Part shown: positions 8,296-19,686 of the stretch, in pieces
Layout of the letters: every line of letters starts with the position of its first letter
Numbering within the stretch: position 1 is the stretch's first letter
DNA from: Leuctra nigra
Lineage: Eukaryota > Arthropoda > Insecta > Plecoptera > Leuctridae
Direction of reading: 5' to 3'
Length of the DNA stretch: 64,000 nt
Assembly (NCBI GenBank): GCA_934045905.1
Contig: OW203766.1
Coordinates: 25,352,309-25,416,308 of the forward strand
Translations under genes and position numbers: made by a program
Notes under the pieces: generated by a model
What the model was told of the DNA's origin: nothing
Database searches by the model: none
Seen by the model: the letters and a program-made list of their open reading frames with translations, nothing else

Positions 8296-11228
8296 ATGAT
8301 GCTGGTCATCGGTTTCACAGTATTCCTTGCATTCGGGATGGATCAAGTGTTGGGGGGACGTAAGAATCTTGAAATATTAACGTATTTCCTTGAAAATGTA
8401 TTTGGTATAATCAAACTAAAAATTCCGCTGTAATGAGAACTGACATGGGTATTGAGCATTGATACTGGACCTGTGGCAATGACTCACCTATGTACGAAAG
8501 AATATTGATACTATTGTCTAATTTGTATTATTCACAAACCTCCTACATTTAATTGAGCCAACGAGAGAATCTTTTTACTCTTTTGACACAGACCTCAGTA
8601 TATCTTGTCTGTTTCTTGCAATAAATATACAGGTCGGACAGTTTCACCGATCAATCTGAAATTTTGCATACATGTTAAGACCAAATGGTCTTCAAACTGA
8701 TAATTTTACGAAATCTGTTGATTAGATTCTTCTTCCCGTCACTTCCAGCTTTTTCCGGCATCAAAGAATTCTTCAGTGCCATTCGTGGTCTCTTCTTCCC
8801 TTACTGCATCCCTATTTTGAATGCTTTTAGACACATGCGGTATCAACCCTGGTGTTAAACCACACCCAAAAATTCCTGGTGGAACCGTGGCCAGTTTTAA
8901 TGAATTTCCGTGGCAAGTATTGGTGACGTTGGTGAACGAGAAGGGAAGGCACGTCACTCCACATTGTGGAGCTGTGCTCATCAGCCACGGCTGGGTACTT
9001 ACTGCCAAGACTTGCTTGCCTAAGTATGTATTGTATTAGTAAATCTAAATCAGGAGAGATTTTAGTGGACGATGGCAGATTTGATGGATGCTCTCCTCTT
9101 ATCTGAAATTACAGCTTCATTTAGTCAGTGGATCGACCATCTCCATTCAGAACCGATTGCACGAATCGTTTATTTTGTATGTGTATTTCGCATTACATTG
9201 TCAAACGAGGCAAATTTCTGCACAAAAGTTTCAATACTATCCGTTTCTCTAGCCTATGATAGGATACATGTATAGATTTATTTAAATCAAGTCAAATATT
9301 GCATATTATTATCATCTCGAACTTACCTGAATATATTTCTTGCACAAGTAATCACTGTAATTATAAGATTTATTTATTTAGATTTATTTATCCCACAATA
9401 TTTTTCAATAGGTTTATTGTGGCAACTATTTCTGTTACAAGATGCCTATAGGTGTAAAAATAAAATGAGATTTGACCAATACGTTTCAAATGGAGATGCT
9501 TGCTTACTCTTATCTGACCCCGAACCAATGGTTTATAAGAAACATAACTCTTCGAATAAATTGTAATTAAAACTTCAAAATTATAATTTAACATTCATAA
9601 TTCCTGAAATGCTTGATTCTCGACAGGGCCAAGCAGTCAATCTTATTGGTTGTTGGAGAATATGACGTCAGCAGTTCAAATGAGCCTGAACGAGAAATCA
9701 TGAAAAAAGTAAAAAAGACCGTCAAACATCCAAAAAACGAATTAGTGATGCTACAATTAGATACACCAGTCGTTTGTAATAATCACATCAGACCAATTTG
9801 TTTGCCTAAAAAAAATCAAGACTTCGTTGGTGAAAATGCCATAGTAACTGGGTGGGGCTCTAAGACATTTGGTAAGTTGATGTTATTTCATGTGTAAAGA
9901 AAAGAAATTGAATTATTGTTAGTCATAGTTTAAGAGGGCTGAGTAGTGAGCGTGGCCTTGAAGAGTTTTTTAATCGATTTTTATCAATATCTTTTATCAA
10001 TGCAATTGTTAACAAAATAGGGCTTTGTACGAGTATTCAGAACAGTTCAATGAAAATAATTTCATAGTTTGGAATAAGTTATTAGTTTCATTTTGTCCAT
10101 TATTTTGTGCCATTTAGTGCCATAATTTTACAAATTTTCGGGCACTAAACGTCTGTAGGACAAAGTAAATCTAATAAACCATTACAAGCTATGGAATTAT
10201 TTTCATTGAACTGTTCTGAATACTCGTACAAAGCCTTATTTTGTTAACAATTACATTGGTAAAAGATATTGATAAAAATCGATTAAAAAACTCTTCAAGG
10301 TCAAACTCACTACCCAGCCGTCTTAACATTGAATAGGTCCTCGTTATGCGTCTCATTACATCAATCAATACCATGTTTTCAGGTGGCAAAGTCTCCAACA
10401 TTCTTAAAAAGGGGGAAATCCCCGTCTGGAAGAATACTGTGTGTAAAGCTAAGTGGCCGAAGTACACGTTTAACAGCGAGTTGCTGTGCGCCGGATACAA
10501 GAACGAAACCAACTTCTGTGACGTAAGACATGTGCTATTAACTTTTATTTTATTTGTCAGCTTTTTCTTGCGCTGTATCTATTGTAGGAACCAAAATTAT
10601 CAAATATATCAAATTCTTTTTACAAGTGAAGATTGTAAAACCTTTTTTTTCGAAATTTTTAAGGCCCTGTTGTACAATGCCCCTTTAAGGCCCGGTTGTA
10701 CCAAGTCCCGATAAAGTTAGCGGTAAGATTTATCACCTGAAACCATGGCAACAGCCAATGAAACACAGCCATCTAGACCGCTAAAGTCCACTTTAGACTA
10801 AAGTGAACTTTATCTTACTTATCGGGACATGGTACAACCGGGCCTAAGTGAGATAAAGTTATCTTTAGCCTAAAGTGGACTTTAGCGGTCTAGATGGCTG
10901 TGGTTTCATTGGGTGTTGCCCAAGGACGGTGAATAGGCAAAGATGAACATGCTCTATAGCATCATGGACCGGCCTGTAATAAATGGTATACCTGACAACA
11001 TGGTGGGTTTATCTTTGCCTGTCTCCGACCGTAGATGTACATCATTTTAGAAGTCGATACATTTTGTTTTCTTAGAGTGATCATGGTGGCGCACTGCAGC
11101 ACAAGAACAAAGGCATCTACACTTTAGTTGGTATTGCTTCCATCGTACTTACTGGAAAATGTGCTCTTCCTGGTATATTCGTGAGCGTGCCTGGAAACAT
11201 CGACTGGATTCAAAAAAACATGAAATAA
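8296..11228 (+). CDS. Serine protease homologue 1 (inactive S1 domain), five coding exons
   Basis: Exons: 8296-8359, 8831-9023, 9627-9871, 10383-10522, 11076-11228; all GT-AG and phase-consistent (264 residues). Residues 1-17 are a signal peptide. A Cys (TCGINPG) and an activation-like site PK|IPGG lead into an S1 domain with FNEFPWQVLV, PHCGAVLI, HIRPICLP and IVTGWGS-type blocks. All catalytic positions are changed: AAHC is TAKTC (Lys81), the NDxAL Asp is Glu124 (KNELVML), and GDSGG is SDHGG (His217). The disulfide Cys are kept and there is no stop or frameshift, so it is a maintained serine protease homologue, not a pseudogene. SPHs usually act as non-catalytic cofactors or binding proteins in hemolymph or secretions; its partner is unknown. 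It is first in a tandem trio with the genes at 15225 and 19687. There is no CLIP domain. Confidence 0.92.
8575..8760 (+). mobile_element. Degraded 5' part of a Helitron-like repeat
   Basis: Lies in intron 1 of SPH gene 1. Blocks such as TACAGGTCGGACAGTTTCAC and CAATCTGAAATTTTGCA match the 5' portion of the Helitron-like copies at 39675, 45645 and 47394. Confidence 0.5.
9930..10326. mobile_element. TTAA-bounded MITE with ~125-bp inverted repeats
   Basis: In intron 3 of SPH gene 1. The ends are TTAAGAGGGCTGAGTAGTG and the inverse CACTACCCAGCCGTCTTAA, each bounded by TTAA, with long inverted repeats of about 125 bp (for example GAACTGTTCTGAATACTCGT). TTAA borders suggest a piggyBac-related non-autonomous element. 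Confidence 0.7.
10684..10915. repeat. Inverted-repeat element (GGCCCGGTTGTACC)
   Basis: In intron 4 of SPH gene 1. GGCCCGGTTGTACCA at 10690 is inverted at about 10830-10846, and a second inverted pair (CAGCCATCTAGACCGCTAAA) lies at about 10768 and 10886-10905. It looks like a partial tandem or chimeric MITE. Confidence 0.6.
10922..11033. mobile_element. Short MITE with GGCAAAGATGAAC inverted ends
   Basis: About 110 bp ending in CGGTGAATAGGCAAAGATGA and its approximate inverse (TTTATCTTTGCCTGTC). A second copy lies at 55859-55953. Both have a GGCCGG centre. Confidence 0.55.
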
Positions 11229-11424
11229 GTAAGTAAAAATCAAATTGTTGTTGTTGTTGTTGTTGTTGTTGTAGTTGATGTTGTTGTTGTTGTTGAATTG
11301 TTGTTGCTGCTGCAGAATGATTGGTTGATTACAGTTATGATGGCTATTATTCGAGGATGGACGTCAATTTATCGAGATTTGAGGATTTCATTAAGAAATA
11401 TACATTTCTCTTCTTCTTTTTCAG
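11229..11424 (+). other. Predicted 3'UTR intron of SPH gene 1 (donor fused to stop codon)
   Basis: The stop codon TAA is followed directly by GTAAGT. The acceptor is TTTTTCAG at 11424, before a block conserved in SPH genes 2 and 3. A (TTG)n microsatellite lies at about 11249-11300. Confidence 0.6.
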
Positions 11425-11560
11425 ATATGCTATTACACACATCAGTATTTACCCAGCAGCATTTCTCTCAGATGTCTTCAACATTTCAAATATAATTAAT
11501 ACGAGTAAATACCTGCAATTTTACTTACACCTGAAAAAAAACTTTCAATATAATAATTAA
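11425..11560 (+). other. Predicted 3'UTR exon of SPH gene 1
   Basis: It begins after TTCTTTTTCAG. Its first 55 bases (ACACACATC, then GCATTTCTCTCAGATGTCTT) are related to segments just after acceptors at 17700 and 35540. The 3' limit is a guess; no clear AATAAA is seen. Confidence 0.5.
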
Positions 11561-13092
11561 TTGAATAATTGAACTTGCAATTCTGATTTACCTCAATCAA
11601 TCCAGTCCACCTAGCAACCTAACAGCCTAGCATGCTCAAAAGAAGTTGCGTCCGCAAGTAGATATTTGCGGATGTCAGTCCTCAACACCACAAGACTGTG
11701 AGCTAATAATCTTATGGATGGAATAGACTCTGGTCACTTGCGTCGATAAATCCGGAAATTCTTTTGAGCATGAGGCTGTAAGCCGGGTCCACATAGACCG
11801 TGTTAGCGTTTTGAGTTTCCTTTTTTTCTATTGACCAATACAAGTCTGCCGTGATGAGATTCTGGACTTGTGATTGGTCGTGCGTAAGAAATAAACGTAA
11901 AACGCAGAACGCAAAACGGTCAATTTGGAGCCAGCTTTATTAGATGATATCCAAATTCTGTAAAATAAATATTGTAATTATTTTTTTTAACAATATTGAA
12001 CTTTTTTCACATATTAACATCAAAATATGCATATTCAATGAATTATATAGGAATCCTGCTCGTGACGTCACAGTGGTAGAAAAATGGAGGATGCTCTGGT
12101 AGGGGATATGACTCAAAGCTATAAATAATCGGTATAAATCATGTTTCTCAGATGAATATTTAACGTGAACATGTGTATGGATAAATATTGCGTATTATTA
12201 TTAACTTGTACTTACTTAAATATCTTTCTTTCACATTAGTAATCACTCTAAATATGATATTTGGATTGACGCTGTCAGATTTGTTTATTCCCTATACTTT
12301 TATGTAGGTTGCTATGGCAACCTTTTCTCACGCAGGATGCCTATTCGAACAAATAAGCGCACTTCTGGCAGGAAACTTTTTAGATGCACTTTTTTATTTT
12401 AAAGTTCGTGTTTCCATAGGGCAGTAAAAAAGGAAAAACAATAATTTTAATTTTAATTTAGTTACAAGTGTACTTTTTCAGCCATTACAAACAACTTAAG
12501 CAAATTAAATATAATGTATTTATATAAATATCCCCCTGATATCCTCCCTGATCTCCCCTATATCTAGTACCAAAGAATCCACCAGAGGTCAGTCGTGTTC
12601 CTTATTTTCTCGAATAGGTTTAACAATATTGATACCTACGTTATCATAAAATCAGAAAGAAATTTCTTCCGTCTTCTGTCTTTAAACAATATTGCTTATG
12701 TTTTAAGTTGACCTATAGTACTACCCCCACAGAAACGGGCGACTTTTAGTCGCTTAGTCGCGGCGATTTTACGCCGGCGAGTCGACACACGGGCGACATT
12801 TAGACGCGCGCGTCTTTTTCGCGCTGGCAAGACGCAACATGTAGCGATTTCTTTTCGCCACGCCGCCGTATGCCATTGGTTAGTGTAGTAACAAGATAAG
12901 AAAGTTTCAGGCGGTTTAGTTGATGAACGACATTCTGGGAAAGTTGAGTGGGGTTAGTTGATTTTCTGTGATAAACTGATAATGTGTTATTTATGTATTT
13001 GGTATTGAATTTCTATGTATTAAATAGCTATAAGATTGGATTCTCTCTCTCTCTCTCTCTTTCTTCAGCTCTTGTGGCACAGGTAATATAAA
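11561..13092. other. Intergenic region with one MITE and low-complexity sequence
   Basis: No gene is seen. About 11790-11938 is a MITE with inverted ends (CCACATAGACCGT near the left end, GGTCAATTTGGAGCC at the right). About 12735-12870 is an unusual GC-rich patch with repeated GGGCGAC/TAGTCGC units. A (CT)n microsatellite is at about 13038-13055. Confidence 0.5.
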
Positions 13093-14994
13093 CCCCATAA
13101 AAAACACTTCGTGTAAAAATACCAGCCAAGTCTCTTCTACAAAAAAAATATATGAAATCTAAAAATTCTGCACTGAAAAGTAATGATATCAAAAAATTTG
13201 CAAAGTCAAAACTTTATTTGAAAATCAAAAAATACTTGGCGCATCGTGTATATTAATAGCTTAGAAGTATAGGCCAGATATAAAATATACATAATATATA
13301 AACACATATAGTATACCTATAATGCCCTAAAAAATCGATGCGCCAAGTATTTTTTGATTTTCAAATAAAGTTTTGACTTGGCAAATTTTTTGATATCATT
13401 ACTTTTCAGTGCAGAATTTTTAGATTTCATATATTTTTTTTGTAGAAGAGACTTGGCTGGTATTTTTACACGAAGTGTTTTTTATGGGGATATCACTCCT
13501 TTTTTTAGTTTATTCTAACAATTTGTGACACATATGAAATGAACAATTACTAAATTATTTTCAAAAATCATCACCCTTTACAATTTGGTTACTACTAATG
13601 AATAGCAGCGTATGGTCCTAAATAATTGCTTTAAATGATCTTTCATGAAGAATAGCAAAGGTTTCATTCCAATCAGTCAACCCAGTTCCGAGATATGGCA
13701 ACACTTCAGTTTTCAAAATGGCTGCTGAACTTTCTGCAATGCCACATAGAATTTATTTCTATAAATGATGTGTATCATTTTAAGCTTTCTGAATATGTAT
13801 TTATTGTATAGGAGGGAATTATAATAATTTATACATTTAATTGACGTCATTTCCGGTCTTATAAATAGGAAAATTCTATTTGTACTGTTCATATTCCATA
13901 GAGATGGCTTTCCGAATCGTTTGGCGCTAGTTTCATACCGATTTGTCTACCAGTTTTTGAGATATGACGTTACTTCCGGTTTAAAAATGGCGGCTGAAAT
14001 CTCTGACCCCTTGAAGTATATTTTAAACATGATTACAATTTTATAAGCTGTCTCAAATAGTATATTTATTGCATCAAAATAAAAATTTGTGAGATTATTA
14101 AAATGTGTGACGTCATTTCCGGTTTAGGTATGGGAAACTGCAAATATTATTGATGATAATACATAAAGTTGACCGTCTAAATTGTTTTGCGCTGGTTTCG
14201 TTGAAATCTATTTAGCCGTTATTGAGATATGATGTCACTTCCGGTTTCAAAATGGCGGATTCCGGTTGATTTATAACAAGTCACATGAGACGTCAAAAGA
14301 ACATACGTTACATAAATATCAAAATAATCGGATCAACCTTTGTTGCCAAAAAGCCAATCGATGTATTTCAAATTTCATTACGTCATTTCCGGTTTCTTTA
14401 ACATAATGTTTAGCCTTTTGCTACTTATAATGCATATAGATGACCGTCTGAATCGTTTGGCGCAATTTTCGTTCCAATCGGTCCAGCCGTTGACGAGATA
14501 TGACGTCACTTCCGGTTTCAAAATGGCGGCACAAAAAATTCATGGGGTGAAGGTTAAATCAGACGCCAAAAGTGCACACGTGGTAAAAATGTGAGATCAA
14601 TCGGTTCAGCCGTTTAGGCTGTGGCCTGTTTACCGGATTTGAATTCCAGGAGACTACTACTACTGAGATTATTATTATTATTATGAAAACCGCCCTAAAA
14701 CACTGTTTTCACGGCCCTCTAGCGCGCAAAGGGCGTAACCTATTGTTCCCAAATTTGGTATATGTTGTAGGGTGGGCCATAGCGTGAAGGAGTGAACGGG
14801 CTGATCTTTATACTATGGCCATAGCTCGAAATTAAGATATATGGCAACAATGTGAGATTTTCCAATTTTAAGATCCAGTAGGCCGAAAATGCCACTTTGA
14901 TGCTTACAGTAAAAGTGGGTTTGCTCCAGCCTTTTTAAATGAGTGTGTGCGCGCGCCGTACGACTTGGCTGGCGTGGAGCGACCGCTCCACTAG
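13093..14994 (+). mobile_element. Palindrome/CTAG element, full copy 1
   Basis: The 5' part is an inverted repeat: left arm 13093-13246 (CCCCATAAAAAACACTTCGT...GGCGCATCG), 89-bp loop, right arm 13336-13489, both 154 bp. The body follows, with several TGACGTCA..CTTCCGG..AATGGCGGC modules and a repeated GTCTGAATCG..GGCGCAA..GTTCC block. The 3' end is the hairpin GTGGAGCGACCGCTCCAC running into CTAG. No coding capacity is seen; it is non-autonomous. Related copies lie at 34097-35414 (inverted), 36383-37467 and 51454-55724. Confidence 0.75.
14780..14822 (+). other. Small insertion flanked by GGCCATAG
   Basis: Relative to the copy at 55549, this element copy holds an extra ~34-bp segment (CGTGAAGGAGTGAACGGGCT...) between two copies of GGCCATAG. 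A related segment lies at about 6114-6148. Confidence 0.6.
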
Positions 14995-15116
14995 ATTTCA
15001 ATTTCCTGACATAAATCGATCTCTACGTAATCGATTTTTTAAAACACATACCTACCTATATTTTATATGTCTTTTTAGTTTTTAATTAAAATAAAGAAAA
15101 TGTTATTTCAATTCGG

Positions 15117-15131
15117 CACGTGTGTCCTTGG
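15117..15131 (+). promoter_or_regulatory. Conserved upstream block of SPH gene 2 (CACGTGTGTCCTTGG)
   Basis: It begins 108 bases upstream of the ATG and has one mismatch to the 15-mer at the other two SPH genes, inside the nuclear-receptor half-site (TGTCCTTGG instead of TGACCTTGG). Confidence 0.5.
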
Positions 15132-15224
15132 TCTATGCTTCAGGACTACGTGGGAGCTTTTTCATTAACAGAAGGTAGTTGGTAAGGATTCAAGTTGCGT
15201 GTACGCGTTCACATCCCAGAAACA

Positions 15225-17538
15225 ATGAAGTTCTTCATTTGTTTGATGATTCTTATCGACATTTTGATAAGTGGTGTATTTGGACGTAAGCATCTCGAAA
15301 TATTTACCTACTTATCTTCTGAATAATGTAGGAGCACATTTTCAAACTTGTAGTCATCTAAAAAATTTCAACTGATGTGATTAATTGAGCATTGAATACT
15401 GAACTTTGGACAATGACTCGTCTGTTCCCTAGACTCAAAATGTAATACCATAAACTAAAACAAAAAACGCAAAAAAAAAAATTATATTGTGCATTACAAT
15501 TAAAGTTGTTCATAGATGTTTACTGCATGAATGATAATGACTGAATATTTTGCATATTATTCACAGACACCTGCGGTATAAACCCTGGTGTTAAACCTAA
15601 ACCAAAAATTCCTGGGGGAACAAAAGCATCTTTCAACGAGTTTCCCTGGCAGGTTTTAGTGACGTTGAAGAACGAGAAAGGACAGTTTGTTAAACCGCAT
15701 TGTGGTGCTGTTCTAGTCAGCCATGGCTGGGCGCTCACTGCCAAGAATTGCTTACCGAAGTTAGTGTTTAACTGTGTATATAACTGTCAATTCAATTCGC
15801 TTATCATCCATGCTGTGTTTGATAATTTACTCTCATCCATGCAACAGGTTTGCACAATGTTTTGCCCTTAAATTCGACGGTATCTTATGCACTAAAGTTC
15901 AATAGTTCAATAAAGCGATGCCCCAATGTTATACTGAGACATCTCCAAAATCCTAGTTTTGAGATAAATCGAATGTAATATTTCAATATGATGTCTCAGT
16001 ATAGAACTGGGACATTTACATATGGTTATTTTAATAGACAAATGAGATGTCTTGGTACAGAACTGGAGAATGTTATAGAGATACATCCGCGATCTCGTGG
16101 AGGCAAATGAAACTAAATGATGTCTCAGTACAGTACTGGATAGAGCTGAAATTTTGAATCCTGCAATGATATATAATTTCATTTTTTCATTTTTTTGAGA
16201 TGTCTCAGTATAACATTGGGGCATCGAAAGGAGCATAATAATGCCAATACAATATAATTAGTATTACGAAGCTTTACTAATTCTTTGCAAATAACGTCGT
16301 CAATAATACATATTTGAATTATTTCTGTACAGAGCCAACCAGTCTATTGAGCTCGTGGTCGGAGAATATGATATCGAAAGTTCATCAGAACCCGAACGAG
16401 AAATCACGAAAAAGGTCGCTAAGACTATCAAACATAAAACGAATGATTTGGTCCTGTTAAAATTGGATTCGCCAGTAAAATGTGACAATCATATACGGCC
16501 TATATGCTTACCAAAATTAAACGAGGATTTTAAAGGTGAAGAGGGCATCGTTACCGGATGGGGATCGAAGACATTTGGTATGTTTATTGCAAATACTTTA
16601 TGTTAGACATTTATTTTTTATTGTATTTATTATCATGTTCTTCCATGAAATGAACTAGTTTCAACAATGATACTGAAATAGTAAGTATATTCTGCACCAG
16701 CCACACTCTCTTTCTAGATGTGCGTAAAACGAGTAGATGGTGGTTGATTATATATTGATATAATATTGATTTATAAATACCTATTATTAATAATTTAGAA
16801 GATTTCCGTTTAAAAAATAGGCAAGTGATATGTAAATACTAATTACATACGTTGCATAATATCTTCACACTTTTTTTAAAAAATTTGAGTGCCCAACTCT
16901 ATTGCGTCAATGTTATGATTTTGCAGGAGGCAAAGTCTCCAATATCCTCAAGAAAGTTGAGGTGCCAATATTATCTCCCAACGAGTGTAAGAAGAAATGG
17001 CCGAAATATACGTTTAGCAAGGAGCAGATATGCGCAGGGCATAAAGACAAGGCAAACTTCTGCGAAGTAAGTTTTTAGGAACTTTTCTTCAATTGCACTA
17101 TTTCTCGACCTAATTGTTTATTTGCAATATTGCTTTTATTTTTAATTCGAAGTAGGTACATCATTTATTGGAACTGCGTATTGTTCGTTGTGAGAACGCA
17201 AAATACCTCATGTAAATTTATGTAACATAATAATATATAACTTTGTTTGGATTGTGTCAGAGTAGAAGATCAGTTGTGGAGAAAGTTGCTTTCAAAAGGT
17301 TGGATTTCAGATATGAAGTTGATTTTACAAAATGAATCCGGATTGATGAGAAGTCTGTTTTATAAACTATTTTGGGATTTCTTAGAGCGATCAAGGTGGC
17401 GCCATGCAACACATGAAAGGCGGTGTTTATACTTTGGTTGGAATTTCCGCTGTTGTGCTTCCTGGAAAATGCGCTCTTCCTGGTATCTACGTGAGTGCCT
17501 CCGGGAATCTCGATTGGATCAAAAAGAATATGAAATAA
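15225..17538 (+). CDS. Serine protease homologue 2 (inactive S1 domain), five coding exons
   Basis: Exons: 15225-15285, 15567-15759, 16333-16577, 16927-17066, 17386-17538; all GT-AG (263 residues). The signal peptide is MKFFICLMILIDILISGVFG. The activation-like site is PK|IPGG. The S1 fold blocks are kept (FNEFPWQVLV, PHCGAVLV, HIRPICLP, IVTGWGS). Catalytic His is Lys80 (TAKNC) and Ser is Gln216 (SDQGGAM), but the Asp is retained (TNDLVLL, Asp123), the only triad residue left in the trio. Exons 2-5 match those of its neighbours in length to the base, showing recent tandem duplication with selection on the frame. It is predicted to be secreted and non-catalytic; the binding role is unknown. 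Confidence 0.92.
15915..16226. mobile_element. MITE with CGATGCCCCAATGTTATACT inverted ends
   Basis: In intron 2 of SPH gene 2. About 30-bp terminal inverted repeats (CGATGCCCCAATGTTATACT and its inverse ending GGGGCATCG) enclose several degenerate ATGTCTCAGTA..ACTGG repeats. Confidence 0.7.
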
Positions 17539-17699
17539 GTAAGTTCCAAGTTTCAGATGCATGCCTTTTACTATAATACTTCGTGGTTGGTGTAGGACGT
17601 AGGACGTATAATAGAATAGAATAGAATAGAAATCGTCTTTATTGTATAAGGGAGAGATATTGCACGCTTTAATGCTTTGGTTTATTTCTTGTTTTACAG
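17539..17699 (+). other. Predicted 3'UTR intron of SPH gene 2 (donor fused to stop codon)
   Basis: TAA is followed directly by GTAAGT, and the acceptor TTGTTTTACAG ends at 17699. An (AATAG)n run lies at about 17607-17630. Confidence 0.6.
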
Positions 17700-17860
17700 A
17701 TTTGGCGCTAACACGCATTTCAGTAAGCATTTCTGTTGGATGCTTCAACCCAACATAATGTTCCATAAACCAAGTAAAGAAAAGTGATTGTAGCTTAGTA
17801 AATATATTACTAATTTTAAAATGAAGATTGAATATGCAACAATACTCCACTGTTATTTAT
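17700..17860 (+). other. Predicted 3'UTR exon of SPH gene 2
   Basis: The first ~55 bases (ACACGCAT, AGCATTTCT, GATGCTTCAACC) match the predicted 3'UTR exons at 11425 and 35540. The 3' end is not defined. Confidence 0.5.
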
Positions 17861-17885
17861 CATATATTCCAAAATGTAGCATAAC

Positions 17886-18360
17886 CCCATTAAACAAACA
17901 AACTCAGTGGAAAAATGCCAGCCAAGAGTAGCTCCTCAACTAAAAGAAAATAGATAAAATTAAAATTCTAAACTGAAAAAAGGTGTCTATGTATCATAAT
18001 AAATAAGTCAAGTAAACACATTCATTTAAAAAATATTTTTAAATATCAAAAACAATACTTGATGCATTGTGTACATAACTTGATATCGAGTATGATATCG
18101 AGTGTCGAACTTTGTCTGAACTTTTGAGGCTTGTGACAGCAAGAAAGATTGAAAAGGATTTTATTGATAAGATAGGTTTATTGATAAGTGATTTTCGTTT
18201 GAATTACCATATGCAAGTGAAGTAAAGAAAATGTAACACTGAAAAAAATAAAAAAGCCAAAGTCAAATAGAAAAAAAAAATTAAATGAGCAGTGATAATT
18301 GAAATCAAATCTGTGTTACTTGGCTGTGACTTGGCGCAAAGTTATGTACACTATGTATAA
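17886..18360. repeat. Old, degraded palindrome element
   Basis: The left part resembles the CCCCAT...CAGCCAAG arm and the right part ends in GACTTGGCGCAAAG, but both are much decayed. It is the oldest copy of the palindrome family in the window. Confidence 0.5.
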
Positions 18361-18487
18361 AGTTTAAGATAAATCCAATTGGTTAAAATTGAAAAAAAAT
18401 ATTCAGATTGGTAAAAAATCAAAACGCATCAATTTTCATGGTGATCAAGACTAGACCAACATTATATCATATTTTACACATTTCCAA

Positions 18488-18783
18488 CGTAGCTAGTGAC
18501 GACACATGGATCTGTTAGTGGTTAACGCTCTGAACTTGTATTCCGGAGGCCCGGGTTCGATTCCCGCGGCCGTCCTTCCTGACTGAGGTTTTTTCGTGGT
18601 ATTCCCTCAGTCGACAGGCAAATGATGGGAAGGTACCCTACTAATAGGCCACTACCGCTTCCTTCCCACCTTCCATCCTTACCTACTCTTCACCATCATT
18701 TCCCAATCATCATCATAATCATTTCATCCGTCGCCATTAGCCTCGCTGCAGAACAGAGCGACGTTAAGCCCTAGACAAAAAAA
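18488..18783 (+). mobile_element. tRNA-derived SINE
   Basis: The A-box-like TTAGTGGTTAACGC and B box GGGTTCGATTCCC are spaced as in a tRNA head. They are followed by a ~200-bp body (GACAGGCAAATGATGGGAAG... CGACGTTAAGCCCTAGAC) and a terminal A run. This is the standard pol III SINE layout, in plus orientation between SPH genes 2 and 3. Confidence 0.8.
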
Positions 18784-18896
18784 AGTCTAGGAAAGTTGCA
18801 AGGAAAATCGTATTGTGCTGTGTGTGTCATGTATCGTGTTTGGCTGGGGATGTTGCACGTATTTGTGCTCGCTCATCTGTGCTCGCGCTTTCCTAG
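18784..18896 (+). mobile_element. Helitron-like 3' end fragment
   Basis: A short 3' remnant ending GTGCTCGCTCATC...TTTCCTAG followed by T, matching the other Helitron 3' ends. Confidence 0.5.
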
Positions 18897-19559
18897 TAAA
18901 CTGCTGAACAACGATTGATGTGTGGGTCAATCCCCAAGAAAATGTTGATCATTTTTTTTAAATGTAAAACGTCGTCCCCTAGGAATTTCTTCCCATTAGT
19001 TAAAACATCAACGCCAAGTTTTTCGGTGAAGATTTGAAGCGGCTGAGGGACATCATTCTGCGTAAATGTTTGAACAAGTTGAAGAACAACGACTGTGTTG
19101 GTATAACCATGACAAGAGTCCGCGCACGTTTAAAACCATGTTTGCCACTACCTGGCTTACAAAAACAGGACTATAAATAACTGAAATAACTCCAAAATTG
19201 CTGAATACATGCTGAAGGGTGATACTTACGAATATGTCGATTGGAATATAGTATTTTTTTTTTTATTTTTTTTTTACTTTATTATAACCGTTGCGAACTT
19301 TTGGTCAGCACTCGTATCAGTGCCAATTCAATTATTAAATTCTTGATTTTTTTTAAATTGTCGCAACACAATTTTTTAAATAAATTTATTAATTTTTAAT
19401 GGCAGCTTATTGAAAAACTCAATACTATACAATATCCCATTAATGTCAACGAAAGTATTGAAAGTACTACTTCATAAAATACACCATAAAGTTTTTAGTA
19501 GTGAACGGTATACATTTCATGTGATAATTTTAATGAAATACAATTAATGGAATGAACTG

Positions 19560-19574
19560 CACGTGTGACCTTGG
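19560..19574 (+). promoter_or_regulatory. Conserved upstream block of SPH gene 3 (CACGTGTGACCTTGG)
   Basis: It begins 127 bases upstream of the ATG and is identical to the block of SPH gene 1. Preceding sequence (GTATACATT, GTGATAATTTTAATGAAAT) is also shared with gene 1. Confidence 0.55.
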
Positions 19575-19686
19575 CCAGTTCAGCATAGAAACAGCAAGGC
19601 TATCTTATGAATCAGTAGGATTGCCACGATTCAGTTGTCAGATCGCTTGATTCGTCCACTGAAGTCAGCAGTCAGCACAAAGCTGC

